A stretch of DNA of 64,000 nt from Gymnothorax reevesii (taxonomy: Eukaryota > Chordata > Actinopteri > Anguilliformes > Muraenidae), in contig CM056576.1 of assembly GCA_029721435.1 (NCBI GenBank), positions 65,243,876 through 65,307,875 on the forward strand, read 5' to 3'. The notes under the pieces were generated by a model that was not told the origin of the DNA, did no database searches, and was given only the letters and a program-made list of their open reading frames with translations. This document shows, piece by piece, positions 42,401 to 51,509 of this stretch. Position 1 is the stretch's first letter. Every line of letters begins with the position of its first letter. The translations under genes were made by a program, and so were the position numbers.

Positions 42401-42800
42401 TTGCCCGGAAGTTCTTGAAAATGGCATTTGTCATGTCGATGTCCTTCTTTCCATCTTTTTTTATAAAACCCAAAGTAGTTCCACAAGTCCGATTTAAATT
42501 TTGACGGTGCATTCACTAAATCGTTTTTCTCTTGCTCCTCCATGTTGAATGCGTTGTGATCGCCTTTGACCAACTCACGTGCCTGCGAAATCCCACGAGA
42601 GCCGTCCACCAAGTCTGTTGAGCTCAGCAGACAGTGAACAGCACCATCTAGTGGGCTAAAGCACCCATTTCTTTTTGTAGTTTATTCGGAGTGGATTTTT
42701 TGTGACTAGAATATCAATATTTTCTGTCTCTGAATCGATACAGTATTGCCACACGGAGTATTGCGATATTTCACTGTATCGATATTTCCCCCCACCCCTA
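39478..42800 (-). mobile_element. hAT element (ZBED-type), 3.3 kb
   Basis: The left end TAGGGGTAGGAATCACC and the right end (minus strand) TAGGGGTGGGGGGAAAT are hAT-like inverted termini. The target duplication CTAAATAC is exact at 39470-39477 and 42801-42808. Subterminal regions on both sides are rich in ATCACGATA/TATCGATAC motifs. It carries a nearly whole transposase gene on the minus strand with one intron. It sits inside the Harbinger nuclease gene, so it is younger than Harbinger. Confidence 0.93.
40375..42543 (-). pseudogene. hAT transposase (BED finger, RNase H-like core, dimerisation domain)
   Basis: The start MEEQEKNDLVNAPSKFKSDL is at 42543. The BED region follows, with NTTNMRVHLARHH. 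A single extra base near 42460 shifts the frame inside it. The two positions expected to be zinc-binding Cys (C-x2-C) read Phe-x2-Phe (IFKNFRAKV; codons 42417-42419 and 42408-42410). The catalytic core lies at 42228-41305, with ALTCDAWTSRTMDSYMTLT, DLVVVTDNAANM, VRCFAHTLNLA and TRWNSAYEML. A TGA at 41302 interrupts. The exon ends at CAG|GTAAAC (41129). A 292-base GT-AG intron (41128-40837) separates the last exon, which has the hAT dimerisation domain (WWKMHEQVNPSLAKLARRYL, SVLAERVFSTAG). Confidence 0.9.
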
Positions 42801-43725
42801 CTAAATACAGGGACATGCAGTATGCGTGACGGGTACCACATAACACCATCAGTAAAGTTGTCCGAGAAGTCTGTGAGGCCATAGTGGATGAATACCTTGA
42901 TGAGCAGATGAGTTGCCCTACTACTGAACAAGGATGGAGACAAATCTCAGACGACTGGATGCAGAGGTGGAATTTTCCTCACACAATTGGTGCCATTGAT
43001 GGCAAGCATGTGGTATGCAAAGCTCTGCCCAACACTGGGTCAGAATACTATAACTACAAGGATTTCTTCAGCATCATACTATTTGCCATGGTCAGCTCCG
43101 ATTACAAGTTCCTCTGGGTTGACGTATCTGGGAATGGTGCCGCATCAGACGCCCAGATATACAATCACAGTAAGCTGAAGCAAGGCCTGGAAGATGACAA
43201 CATCATGGGTTGGCCGCGTCCAGATCCACTGCCCAATGACACACCTTGCCTTACTTTATTGTAGGCGATGACGCTTTTTCACTGAGAACATACCTTATGA
43301 AGCCATACAGTTGCAAAAACCTCACAAGAGAAGAACGAATCTTCAACTATAGACTATCAAGGGCACGAAGGGTTGGGGAAAAGGCCTTTGGTATTCTGGC
43401 TAACAGGTTCCAGGTACTGCTCACCACTATGCAACACCACCCAGAAACAGTGTGGCTCATAATGAAGGCATGTGTTCTTCTCCATAATCTGATGCGCACC
43501 CGCTACCCTGTTCTACAGAACAGACTTCTTGACCGTCAACTGCCTGATGGACGAATAAAGCCTGGAGCATGGAGGAGGGGCCAAAATCTTGTCGACACCA
43601 TGGATGCTCAAGCACCAAATAGAGCTTCAAAAGAAGGGAAGATGCAGCGCAACCTTATCAAACACTGGTGCAATTCACCGGCTGGTTCTGTAGCCTGGCA
43701 AGACAGGATTTTGGACGTGATGTAA
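42801..43725 (+). pseudogene. Harbinger DDE nuclease, catalytic part
   Basis: Continues after the hAT insertion. The frame 42884-43264 contains WNFPHTIGAIDGKHVVCK with the first catalytic Asp (AIDGKH), and VDVSGNGAASDAQIYNHSKL with the second. The frame then shifts between 43246 and 43264. The frame 43246-43725 carries YFIVGDDAFSLRTYLMKPYS and REERIFNYRLSRARRVGEKA with the catalytic Glu, as in DDE_Tnp_4 nucleases. This enzyme cuts and rejoins the element ends. The insertion and the frameshift inactivate it. Confidence 0.9.
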
Positions 43726-43742
43726 AGACAGTGCTTCCACCA

Positions 43743-43975
43743 TGGCGTGTGTGCGTGAGTGTGTGTATGTGTGTGTTTGTGTGTGTTTGAATGCGTGCGT
43801 GCGTGTTTGCGTTTCTTTACGCATGCATCTGCGTGCTTATGTGTATGTGCGTGCAAATGTGCCTGTGTGCGTGTCTGTGTGTGTGCTTGTGTGTATGTGC
43901 GTGCATGTATGGGTGTGTGCGCGCGTGGTTGTGTGTGTGCCACTGTGCGCGCGTCCGTGTATGTGTATGCATAAA
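43743..43975. repeat. (TG)n-rich microsatellite
   Basis: Imperfect TG/CG dinucleotide repeat of ~230 bases with frequent GTGCGTG interruptions. Long open frames across it on both strands (Val/Cys-rich or His/Thr-rich) are repeat artefacts. It lies in the Harbinger just after the nuclease gene. Confidence 0.9.
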
Positions 43976-44049
43976 TATGACAATCAATGTGAGGTATTAT
44001 CAACAATTAATGATTAATTTAATAAAGTGTGAATGAATAAATGATTGAA

Positions 44050-44124
44050 TTAATATATATATATATATATATGTATATACACACACATATATATACATAT
44101 ATATATATATACACATATATATAT

Positions 44125-44179
<55 letters not shown>

Positions 44180-44185
44180 CATATA
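44050..44185. repeat. (TA)n microsatellite, landing site of two Tc1 elements
   Basis: Nearly pure TA/CA dinucleotides. The continuation appears again at 45814-45837 and at 47447-47465, because two Tc1 elements inserted into this one tract. Each used a TA as target, leaving TA repeats on both sides. Confidence 0.92.
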
Positions 44186-45813
44186 CAGGTGCTGGTCAAC
44201 GAATTAGAATAATTTGAAATAGTGCAATCGTTACATTTTTTTAATGCATTTTTTGTGCAGAAAGCAAATCAGGTGTACACCGCGCCTGTCCTACTTGTTA
44301 GAGTAATCACAGAACTCGCTACCTGTAAAAAATTTGCTCAGCTGTGCTTTCCAAAAGGCCCATTTAGGCCATTTAACTGTGACACTGTTGTTTTATTGAA
44401 TTAGAATAATGGAGAAACCGTTTCACTGAATTAGAATAATTTTTATTATAATTAGAATAATCACCTTCTCAGTATTTTGTGGCTGCCTGCTTGGCTTGTA
44501 TGACTGCCTGTAGTCTCCGTGGCATCGATTTGACCAGCTTGTCGCAAGTTTCTGCACTCACAGCTTCCCAGGCTATGGTGATGTTCCGCTTCAGTTGGTC
44601 CAGCGTAGTCAGCCTTCTGTCGCGAATTTTCCACTTGACGATGGCCCAAAGGTTTTCAATGACATTGAGGTCAGGCGAGTTGGCCGGCCATGCCAAAACT
44701 TCTAGCTGTTTTTCGGCGAACCAATCTTCGCTCGACTTTGTCGCATGAGCCGGTGCAAGATCCTGTTGAAATATGAGGTTTTCTTCGCCAAACTGTTCCT
44801 CAACAGTCGGAATCAGGAACGTTTCCAGAACATGTTGGTATACGGCAGCATTGACAGTCTTCTTGAGGAAGCAGAGTTTCCCTACACCCCGAGCGGGCAT
44901 GCATCCCCAGATCATAACGCTCTGGGGAAACTTGATGGATCTTTTCACGGCCTCGTGGTTGCAGCTTTTCGCCACCACGACGCCAGACACAAGGACCTTG
45001 GTCACCGAAGGAGATGCAAAAGCGTAATTCATCACTGAAGACCACTTTCTGTCAGTCTTCAGCAGTCCACTTGCCGTGTTCTTTGGTCCACTTCAGCTGT
45101 TTCCCCATTTGTTTCTTGTTCAGCATCGGTTTTACTGCTGGAACGCGAGATTTGAAGCCGAGTTTGCGCAGACGACGGTAAGTGGTTGATCTCGAGACGT
45201 TAGTGCTGGTCTGCTCATTCCACAAGTCGCTGAGTTCGGAAGTGGATCTGAACCAGCTGCCGACTGCGATCTTTCTCAGCTGCTTGTTGTCGCAAGCAGA
45301 AGTTTTTCGGACGCAGGAACAGTCGGTGTGCTTGCTCCAGTCTTTCTTGAGAGCTTTGCAGACGGAAGACTGGCTGATGCCGAGCTGCTCAGCAATTTTA
45401 GTTTGGGTCAAGCCTTGTTGGCGAAGGGTTGAATTTGAGCCACTATTCCGGTTGAGAGGTCGCGCTGCTTACCCATGATTGATTTTACAACTTAGAAATT
45501 CTACCCTGACTTTATACTGCACAGTGAACACTCTTCACAGAAAACGAAAACTCAAGCACTTACCCAAATTCAATGAAATGACTTATGAATTATTCTAATT
45601 CAATGAAACAACAGTGTCACAGTTAAATGGCCTAAATGGGCCTTTTGGAAAGCTCACCTGAGCAAATTTTTCACAGGAGGCGAGTTCTGTGATTACTCTA
45701 ACAAGTATGACAGGCGTGGTGAACACCTGATTTGCTTTCTGCACAAAAAATGCATTAAAAAAATGTAATGATTGCACTATTTCAAATTATTCTAATTCGT
45801 TGACCAGCACCTG
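44186..45813 (-). mobile_element. Tc1-like element with ~215-bp inverted repeats
   Basis: Complete element of 1628 bases. The left end CAGGTGCTGGTCAACGAATT and the right end are inverted copies for about 215 bases with roughly 95 % identity, flanked by TA on both sides. The transposase is on the minus strand. Direct repeats of GAATTAGAATAATT occur several times within each arm (for example 44202, 44398, 44429), a layout typical of Tc1 elements with internal transposase-binding sites. Confidence 0.93.
44469..45476 (-). pseudogene. Tc1 transposase, two frameshifts
   Basis: Starts at a Met at 45476. The helix-turn-helix region continues in the frame 45411-45052 (TQTKIAEQLGISQSSVCKAL, later SRSTTYRRLRKLGFKSRVPA). 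A frameshift near 45400 and another near 45040-45055 break the gene. The catalytic part, 45045-44469, has VFSDELRFCI with the first Asp, then LIFQQDLAPAHATKSSEDWF with the second and WPANSPDLNVIENLWAIVKW with the Glu (DD34E spacing). All three catalytic residues are kept. It would cut the element out and insert it at TA. Confidence 0.9.
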
Positions 45814-45837
45814 TATATATATATATATATATATATA

Positions 45838-47446
45838 CAGTGGCGCTTGAAAGTTTGTGAACCTTTTAAAATTTTCTATATTTCTGCATAAATATGGCCT
45901 AAAACATTATCAGATTTTCACACAAGTCCTGAAAGTAGATAAAGAAAACCTAGTTAAACGAATGAGACAAAAATATTATACTTGGTCATTTATTTATTGA
46001 GGAAATTGGTCCAATATTACATATCTGTGAGGGGCAAAAGTATGTGAACCTGTAGGATTAGTGATTCATTTGAAGGTGAAATTAGAGTCCGGTGTTTTCA
46101 ATCAATGGGATGACCATCAGGTGCGAGTGGGCACCCTGTTTTATTTAAAGATCAGGGATTTATCAAAGTCTGATCTTCACAACACATGTTTGTGGAAGTG
46201 TATCATGGCACGAAGGAAGGAGATTTCTGAGGACCTCAGAAAAAGCGTTGTTGATGCTCATCAGGCTGGAAAACGTTACAAAACCATCTCTAAAGAGTTT
46301 GGACTCCACCAATCCACAGTCAGACAGATTGTGTACATATGGAGAAAATTCAAGACCATTGTTACCCTCCCCAGGAGTGGTCGACCAACAAAGATCACTC
46401 CAAGAGCAAGTCGTGTAATAGTCGGCGAGGTCACAAAGGACCCCAGGGTAACTTCTAAGCAACTGAGGGCCTCGCTCACACTGGCTAGTGTGAATGTTCA
46501 TGAGTCCGCCATCAAAAGAACACTGAACAACAATGGTGTGCATGGCAGGGTTGCGAGGAGAAAGCCACTGCCCTCCTAAAAGAACATTGCTGCTCATCTG
46601 CAGTTTGCTAAAGATTACATGGACAAGCCAGAAGGCTATTGGAAAAATGTTTTGTAGACAAATGTGACCAAAATAGAACTTTGTGGTTTAAATGAGAAGT
46701 GTTATGCTAGGAGAAAGGAAAACACTGCATTCCAGTATAAGAACATTATCCCATCTGTGAAACATGGTGGTGGTAGTATCATGGTTTGGGCCTGTTTTGC
46801 TGCATCTGGGCCAGGACAGCTTGCCATCATTGAAGGAACAATGAATTCTAAATTATACCTGAAAATTCTAAAGGAAAATGTCAGTACATTGGTCCATGAA
46901 CTGAATCTCAAGAGAAGGCGGGTCATGCAGCAAGACAGCAACCCTAAGCACACAAGTCGTTCTACCAAAGAATGGTTAAAGAAGAATAAAGTTAATGTTT
47001 GGAATGGCCAAGTCAAAGTCCTGACCTTAATCCAATCGAAATGTTGTGGAAGGACCTGAAGCGAGCAGTTCATGTGAGGAAGCCCACTAACATCCCAGAG
47101 TTGAAGCTGTTCTGTACAGTGGAAAGGGCTAAAATTCCTCCAAGCCGATGTGCAGGACTGATCAACAGTTACAGGAAACGTTTAGTTGCAGTTATTGCTG
47201 CACAAGGGGGTCACACCAGATACTGAAAGCAAAGGTTCACATACTTTTGCCCCTCACAGATATGTAATATTGGATCATTTTCCTCAATAAATAAATGACC
47301 AAGTATAATATTTTTGTCTCATTTGTTTAACTGGGTTCTCTTTATCTACTTATAGGCCTTGTGTAAAAATCTGATGATGTTTTAGGTCATAGTTATGCAG
47401 AAATCTAGAAAATTCTAAAGGGTTCACAAACTTTCAAGCGCCACTG
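45838..47446 (+). mobile_element. Tc1-like element, second in the TA tract
   Basis: Complete element of 1609 bases. The left end CAGTGGCGCTTGAAAGTTTG and the right end are inverted copies extending ~200 bases (including GGGGCAAAAGTATGTGAACC at the inner edge), flanked by TA. The transposase is on the plus strand. It belongs to a different Tc1 family from its neighbour at 44186-45813, from which it is separated by only 24 bases of TA repeat. Confidence 0.93.
46205..47226 (+). pseudogene. Tc1 transposase, stops and frameshift
   Basis: Starts at MARRKEISEDLRKSVVDAHQ. The first helix-turn-helix is in residues 1-60 (GLHQSTVRQIVYIW) and the second contains LTLASVNVHESAIKRTLNNN. An in-frame stop falls after RRKPLPS (46577-46579). 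A second stop (TAG near 46656) is followed by NVTKIELCG, where the first catalytic Asp region is altered. VMQQDSNPKHTS keeps the second Asp. A frameshift at about 47010 moves to the frame with SQSPDLNPIEMLWKDLKRAV, which keeps the Glu. Inactive. Confidence 0.9.
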
Positions 47447-47465
47447 TATATATATACATATACGT

Positions 47466-47749
47466 GTGTGTGTGTCTGTGTGCGTGTTTCTATTTATTTA
47501 TTTATTTAGTGAAAAGTGACACGTATCATAGGCGACATCATTATGCTTCCGTGAAAAATTTATCGTGTTAATATCGTGGTTATTGTGGTTTTGTTAGTTT
47601 TATTCAAACATGATATAACACCTTAGCTATCAGGATAAGGCCACTGCACGGCATGTAGCTTGTCTTATGTGACTTTAATATTCCAGATCAAAATATCTAT
47701 AAGAATGTCTGTGCATTGTGCACCTTGCTACTAGTGATTGTTCAGAGAT
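47466..47749. other. Harbinger interior, non-coding
   Basis: A short (TG)n tail (47464-47490) and AT-rich sequence between the nested Tc1 elements and the 3' end of the minus-strand gene. No feature seen. Confidence 0.5.
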
Positions 47750-48660
47750 CTAACTAAACATACTTAGGTTGTCTACTTGTGTTTGTGGCGTTCGAGGATT
47801 GTAAAGACGTGGTGCCGGTGGTGTATTGAGGAAGCTCAGTGACCTCGGCGATGCCTCCCTACCTTCCCCTATACCACTGAATGACAGATTAAATGAACTA
47901 TCAAGGACCTCATGTGTAGCCCCCAATATCTGAGATACACTCTCAGTTGAGGGTCCAGGTTGTTGATTGTTGCAGCCCTGTTCTTGGAAAGGCTGCGGAC
48001 GTTGTAGCTGCTGGTACTGGGGATATGGAGGACGCTGCTCTAGTTGCTGCTGGCAGTACGCGGCGTATTGTCGTGGCTGCTGGAATTGATGTTCCTGGTA
48101 GTTGGGGTACTGCTGGCACTGGGAGTCTGGTTGGTAGCTGGGGGGAGGTGCAGACTGGGATTGGTGTGGCCTGGCTGTGGCAGTTTCAATGGAAGATATC
48201 TCATTTGAGGAGGAGAAGGGATCTGCGTCATTGATGTTGTGAATCAAGGATGTGATTTTCCTCTTGACATCGGCATACTGTTGGTCAGGTAGCCTCCTCA
48301 GCGTTTCGGAAATATAGGTGATGAAGGGCTCCCTGCGAGAGTTCGGTTTTTTACCAACAAGTTGTGACAGCAGTTGTGTATTTGTTTGTAAAATGTCCAG
48401 AATTTCTCTTAAATCCCTCTTCTTCGTGCACATCACGTCTCCTCCTGTTTGAAGACTTTGTTGTATTGCCTCTCTTGCAGTAATACTTGGAAGTCTGTGC
48501 TGCATTTTTCTCAATTTGAGACAGCCTCCCGTCGCTGTCCACATCCTCGTCTGCATCTACAGAAGGGGCACGAGTGGTTTCAGAGCCACCATCCGAACCA
48601 GCTTCCACATCGGAGTGTACTGGTACTTGAAGACTACCAGGGTCCACATCCCGGGTCAAC
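47750..48660 (-). pseudogene. Harbinger DNA-binding protein, BESS-type C-terminal exon
   Basis: The frame 48556-47750 contains REPFITYISETLRRLPDQQY followed by ADVKRKITSLIHN, which fits a BESS motif (a short two-helix protein-interaction motif often paired with MADF domains). It then has a long Gln/Pro/Tyr-rich tail (YPNYQEHQFQQPRQYAAYCQ). Upstream, a second frame (48701-48520) has LTRDVDPGSLQVPVHSDVEA and an acidic segment, and begins after a sequence that reads like a splice acceptor. A frameshift near 48500-48550 joins them. It belongs with the MADF-like exon at 50826-51509. Confidence 0.7.
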
Positions 48661-48739
48661 TGAAAGACATTATAGGAGATATTATATGCTATATAATACA
48701 CAATTGCGCAATGAATTTACATTCTAATAAAAAAGAACT

Positions 48740-49236
48740 CCGGTCTTGACGGCCCATGGAACTTTAGATCTCTTAATGTTTGACATATTGACAAAATTCC
48801 CTTTGGATTCAAATTGAGTTCCGTTTCACTCCACGACACACCGTTTCCAAGATAAACCAATTATTTAAAAAATTCAACGTAAAAAATATTAATGAATTAA
48901 AAAAAAAAATTTTTTTATCAGTACTAGGTAATTATTGTCCACTGGGTCCAAATTGAGGTCCGTTTTGCTCTACGATGCACCATTTCAGAGATAAATAAAA
49001 TATTTTAAAAAATATTAAATATTCAATAAAATAATAATAAATTAATTTTTCAAAAAAAAAACTCACATTTTTTGGGCACAGGTCTGTTTAATATTTCTAC
49101 CAAGTTTCATCCAATTCATGAAAGAACTCTAAGAGGAGATAGCATTTGAAGAAATTGTCGACGGACGGACCGACGCCAACCCCATTGCTATAGGCCTCTG
49201 GCCTTTCAGGCCATGGGCCTAAAAATGTGTTATTCG
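48740..49236. other. AT-rich segment ending in a 3' hairpin
   Basis: Intron-like segment of the minus-strand Harbinger gene. Its right part looks like the 3' end of a small retroposon: ACCAAGTTTCATCCAATTCA, a GACGGACGGACCGACGCC stretch, and a hairpin (arms 49192-49204 and 49208-49220; 11 of 13 pairs, loop TTC) followed by an A run. The family is not identified. It directly precedes the Tc1 insertion. Confidence 0.45.
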
Positions 49237-49238
49237 TA

Positions 49239-50823
49239 CAAAACCCAAAACCAGTGAAGTTGGCACGTTATGTAAATCATAGATAAAAACAGAGTACAAT
49301 GATTTGCAAATCCTTCTCAACTTATATTCAATTGAATACACTGCAAAGACAACAATGTTAAATGTTCAAACTGAGAAACTTTTTTTTTTTGCAAATAATC
49401 ATTAACTTAGAATTTAAAGGCAGCAACACATTGCAAAAAAGTTGACACAGGGGCCTTTTTAACACTGTGTTACATCGCCTTTCCTTTTAATGACACTCAG
49501 TAAACTTTTGGGAAATGAGGAGACCAATTTTTGAAGCTTTTCAGATGGAACTCTTTCCCATTCTTGCTTGATGTACAGCTTAAGTTGTTCAACAGTCCGG
49601 GGTCTCTGTTGTCGTATTTTATGCTTCATAATGCGCCACACATTTTCAATGGGAGACAGGTCTGGACTACAGGCAGGCCAGTTTAGTACCTGCACTCTTT
49701 TACTACGGAGCCATGCTGTTGTAACGCGTGCAGAATGTGGCTTGGCATTGTCTTGCTGAAATAAGCAGGGGCGTCCATGAAAAAGACGTTGCTTGGATGG
49801 CAACATATGTTGCTCCAAAACCTGTATGTACCTTTCAGCATTAATGGTGCCTTCACATATGTGTAAGTTGCCCATTCCTTGGGCACTAATACACCATACC
49901 ATCTCAGATGCTGGCTTTTGAACTTTGCGCCTATAACAGTCTGAATGGTTGTTTTCCTCTGTTGTCCGGAGGACACGACGTCCACAGTTTCCAAAATCAA
50001 TTTGAAATGTGGACTCGTCAGACCTTAGATCACTTTTCCACTTTGCATCAGTCCCTCTTAGATGAGCTTGGGCCCAGCAAAGCCGGCGGCGTTTCTGGAT
50101 GCTGTTGATAAATGGCTTTCGCTTTGCATTGTAGAGTTTTAACTTGCACTTGCAGATGTAGCGACGAACTGTAGTTACTGACAGTGGTTTTCTGAAGTGT
50201 TCCTGAGCCCATGTGGTGATGACCTTTACACACCGCTGTTGGTTTTTGATGCAGTACCGCCTGAAGGATCGAAGGTCACGGGCATTCAATGTTGGTTTTC
50301 GGCCTTGTCGCTTACGTGCAGTGATTTCTCCAGATTCTCTGAACCTTTTGACGATATTACCGACCGTAGATGATGCAATAGCTCGTTGAGGAATGTTGTT
50401 TTTAAACTGTTCGACAATCAGCTCACGCATTTGTTCGCTAAGTGGTGACCCTCGCCCCATCCTTGTTTGTGAATGACTGAGTATTTCAGGGAAGCTGCTT
50501 TTATACCCAATCATGGCACCCACCTGTTCCCAATTAGCCCATTCACCTGTAGGATGTTCCAAATAGGTGTTTGATGAGCATTCCTCAACTCTCTCAGTCT
50601 TTTTTGCCACTTGTGCCAGCTTTTTTGAAACATGCTGCAGGCATCAAATTCCAAATGAGCTAATATTTGCAAAAAATTACAAAGTTTACCAGTTCGAACA
50701 TTAAGTAACTTGTCTTTGCAGTGTATTCAATTGAATATAGGTTGAAAAGGATTTGCAAATCATTGTATTCTGTTTTTATTTACTATTTACACAACATGCC
50801 AACTTCACTCGTTTTGGGTTTTG
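49239..50823 (-). mobile_element. Tc1-like element with open transposase frame
   Basis: 1585 bases. The left end CAAAACCCAAAACCAGTGAA and the right end (minus strand) CAAAACCCAAAACGAGTGAA are inverted for about 150 bases, both with a TTGAATACACTGCAAAGACA block. TA flanks both ends (49237-49238 and 50824-50825). It interrupts the minus-strand Harbinger gene between its MADF-like and BESS-like parts. It is the best-preserved DNA transposon in the window. Confidence 0.93.
49459..50460 (-). CDS. Tc1-like transposase, uninterrupted
   Basis: 333 codons from the Met at 50460 (MGRGSPLSEQMRELIVEQFK). The frame is also open for 50 codons upstream, but this Met matches the usual Tc1 start. The first helix-turn-helix lies in residues 8-60, and the second in residues 60-115 (VTTVRRYICKCKLKLYNAKR). 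Catalytic residues are all present: SDESTFQ (first Asp), LFQQDNAKPHSA (second Asp) and PACSPDLSPIENVW (Glu), DD34E. The usual Trp-Gly-Cys of the MVWGCIS motif reads MVWCIS, a one-codon deletion in a conserved stretch, so activity is doubtful despite the intact frame. Confidence 0.92.
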   Translation of the reverse strand: MGRGSPLSEQMRELIVEQFKNNIPQRAIASSTVGNIVKRFRESGEITARKRQGRKPTLNARDLRSFRRYCIKNQQRCVKVITTWAQEHFRKPLSVTTVRRYICKCKLKLYNAKRKPFINSIQKRRRLCWAQAHLRGTDAKWKSDLRSDESTFQIDFGNCGRRVLRTTEENNHSDCYRRKVQKPASEMVWCISAQGMGNLHICEGTINAERYIQVLEQHMLPSKQRLFHGRPCLFQQDNAKPHSARVTTAWLRSKRVQVLNWPACSPDLSPIENVWRIMKHKIRQQRPRTVEQLKLYIKQEWERVPSEKLQKLVSSFPKSLLSVIKRKGDVTQC

Positions 50824-50825
50824 TA

Positions 50826-51509
50826 TGAAAGAATCGTAAAAAAGGCCAGAAAATAGCACATACTTCTCTCGGTCTGTAAACTTCTTAGCAGACTGTCCTG
50901 ATGTGACCTTTTGCAGCTTCACATACCAAGTGTGCATACCCCTCCACCAACCCTGGAGATGCTCAGCAGACACTTCCAGCTCCCTGGTTTCTCTTGCCAC
51001 AAGGGCTTCTTCCTGTTAGTGTCTTAAAAAAGTCTCTGTCCCCTCCTCCATAACAGCTCGTTCTCCCGTATCCACTCAAAGACACCATCCTGACTTTCTT
51101 CACTGAGGGAGAAGTCATTCCTTTGTTTATTTTTCAGGCCTTTGCCTTTATTTCCCTTGCCTTTTCCCACAGTTGGGCGAGGGCGATTATCGTTTGTAAC
51201 GATCGAGGACTCACCGATTCCCACTTCAGCTGGATCATCACTCTCCTGGATATGAGCAGCAGGGGACCGACTTGGTGGGGTGACAGGTCTAGCTCCGACT
51301 TCAGCTGCAGGGGGTGGGGTTGGTGATCGAGGTATCTCTTCTTCAGCGTCATCTGTATGATCCTTTGTCTTCTTCCGCGGCTTCCTCACGCAGGCGCAGT
51401 AACACCGTATTTTCCGAATATATTCGTATTGCATCTGCAGTACATCTGTAGTACGTTCGCAGTATTCGTAATGCTTCCTGTCTGCGTCCGTAACACATTC
51501 ATTATTCAC
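50826..51509 (-). pseudogene. Harbinger DNA-binding protein, MADF/Myb-like exon
   Basis: The frame 51509-51024 holds a Cys-rich start (RCYCACVRKPRKKTKD), a Pro/Ser-rich linker, and near its end VFEWIRENELLWRRGQRLF. A frameshift at about 51010-51030 leads to the frame 51000-50776: ARETRELEVSAEHLQGWWRG, then MHTWYVKLQKVTSGQSAKKF. The Trp-rich helical layout (ELLW ... WW ... TWYVKL) fits a MADF/Myb-SANT-like domain. PIF/Harbinger elements usually encode such a protein as second gene; it brings the nuclease to the element ends. The convergent position opposite the nuclease supports this. Confidence 0.72.

Noticed and set aside
43608..44182. Long open frames across the TG and TA repeats (Val/Cys-rich, His/Thr-rich, Tyr/Ile-rich)
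   Set aside because: They are products of dinucleotide repeats, which lack stops in several frames; no coding evidence.
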